From Melioribacteraceae bacterium (GTDB lineage: Bacteria; Bacteroidota; Ignavibacteria; Ignavibacteriales; Melioribacteraceae): a stretch of 5,797 nucleotides of DNA. The notes beneath the pieces were generated by a model. That model was given only the letters and a program-made list of their open reading frames with translations. It made no database searches and was not told the origin of the DNA. The stretch is taken from positions 1-5,797 of the forward strand of contig JALWEC010000017.1 of NCBI GenBank assembly GCA_027036655.1. Reading direction: 5' to 3'. Below are positions 5,390-5,797 of this stretch, piece after piece (within the stretch, counting starts at the first letter, position 1; every line of letters begins with the position of its first letter). The translations under genes were made by a program, and so were the position numbers.

Positions 5390-5797
5390 GTTTTTTACTC
5401 TCTTCCCAGAATTTATCCATTTCTTCAAGCGTAGCATTCACTAGATTATTTCCCGATGAATTTATCTTTTCTTCTACATAAGAAAAGCGTTTGATGAATT
5501 TATCATTTGCGCGGCGCAGCGCGTTCTCAGGATTGATTTTTAAAAAGCGTGAGTAATTCACGAGCGAAAAAAGTAAGTCGCCCAACTCTTCTTCGGTTCT
5601 CTCCATATCTCCGCTTTGCTCGGCTTCTTTGAACTCCTTTAATTCCTCCTCAACCTTTTCCCATACATCCTCTTTCTTTTCCCAATCGAAGCCGATTTTC
5701 GAAGCCTTTTCCTGAATTCTGTAAGCGCGCAGAAGTGAAGATAAACTTTTCGGCACCCCTTCGAGCAGCGACTTTTTTCCTTCCTGCAGTTTAATTG
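5382..5797 (-). CDS. mazG: Nucleoside triphosphate pyrophosphohydrolase MazG, C-terminal part (partial)
   Basis: MazG hydrolyses (d)NTPs to monophosphate and pyrophosphate, cleaning the nucleotide pool in the cytoplasm. About 138 codons of the C-terminal MazG domain are present. The order is IKLQEGKKSLLEGVPKSL, LLRAYRIQEKASKIGFDW, the metal-binding helix VEEELKEFKEA, the second acidic motif EEELGDLLFSLVN, then an ANDKFIKRF helix and LEEMDKFWEESKKQL. EExxE and ExxxD-type acidic residues for Mg2+ binding are intact. The GTG at 5756-5754 is an internal Val of the family motif LLEGVPKSLxxLLRA, not a start: the frame stays open to the window edge and matches the linker found before the second domain in two-domain MazG proteins. 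The full gene therefore starts beyond 5797 and is probably about 260-270 codons. It converges with the M49 gene. Its stop lies in a heptamer repeat. Confidence 0.93.
   Translation of the reverse strand, partial: IKLQEGKKSLLEGVPKSLSSLLRAYRIQEKASKIGFDWEKKEDVWEKVEEELKEFKEAEQSGDMERTEEELGDLLFSLVNYSRFLKINPENALRRANDKFIKRFSYVEEKINSSGNNLVNATLEEMDKFWEESKKQL

Noticed and set aside
5754..5756. GTG as the mazG start codon
   Set aside because: The frame continues open upstream and the codon is the Val of the conserved LLEGVPKSL linker, so the true start is outside the window.

Overview
The window looks like chromosomal DNA from a Gram-negative bacterium of the Bacteroidota/Ignavibacteriota (FCB) group, possibly an Ignavibacteria-like lineage. 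This is an inference from protein flavour, not a database result. The supports are a LepA of the [14 protein letters not shown] type, a short lipoprotein-type dipeptidyl peptidase III with a five-residue HExxH zinc motif (a form I recall from Caldithrix and plants), AT-rich spacers, and palindromic repeats of the GTCATT...GAGCGAAGC...AATCTC type. Codon usage looks uniform across the genes, and I see no sign of a recently acquired island, phage, transposase or CRISPR.

Layout. Positions 1-94 (minus strand) hold the start of a divergent gene whose first 31 codons encode a clear signal peptide. A 64-bp divergent spacer carries a good sigma70-like promoter for lepA. lepA (159-1952, +) and lepB (1995-2864, +) are 42 bp apart and form the classic lepA-lepB pair: a ribosome-associated GTPase followed by signal peptidase I. 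The 428 bp after lepB (2865-3292) hold two tandem copies of a roughly 130-bp AT-rich unit plus a degenerate third start, the first copy beginning inside the last lepB codons. A GC-rich palindromic repeat (3180-3248) and the ribosome binding site of the next gene follow. 3293-4963 (+) encodes a lipoprotein peptidase of family M49 (DPP III). The next spacer (4964-5381) holds a 184-bp element with inverted arms and a third internal copy, one candidate intrinsic terminator per strand, and a 7-bp tandem array. The window ends in mazG (minus strand, convergent with the peptidase gene), whose 5' part lies beyond position 5797.

How the genes relate. LepB would remove signal peptides from exported proteins such as the product of the divergent gene. 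The peptidase would instead be matured by lipoprotein signal peptidase, which is not in this window, and probably degrades short peptides in the periplasm or at the cell surface. MazG is an unrelated house-cleaning nucleotide pyrophosphohydrolase. I found no undescribed multi-gene system. The most interesting items are the atypical membrane-anchored DPP III, the tandem duplication that captured the lepB stop codon, and the related palindromic repeat families in both large spacers.
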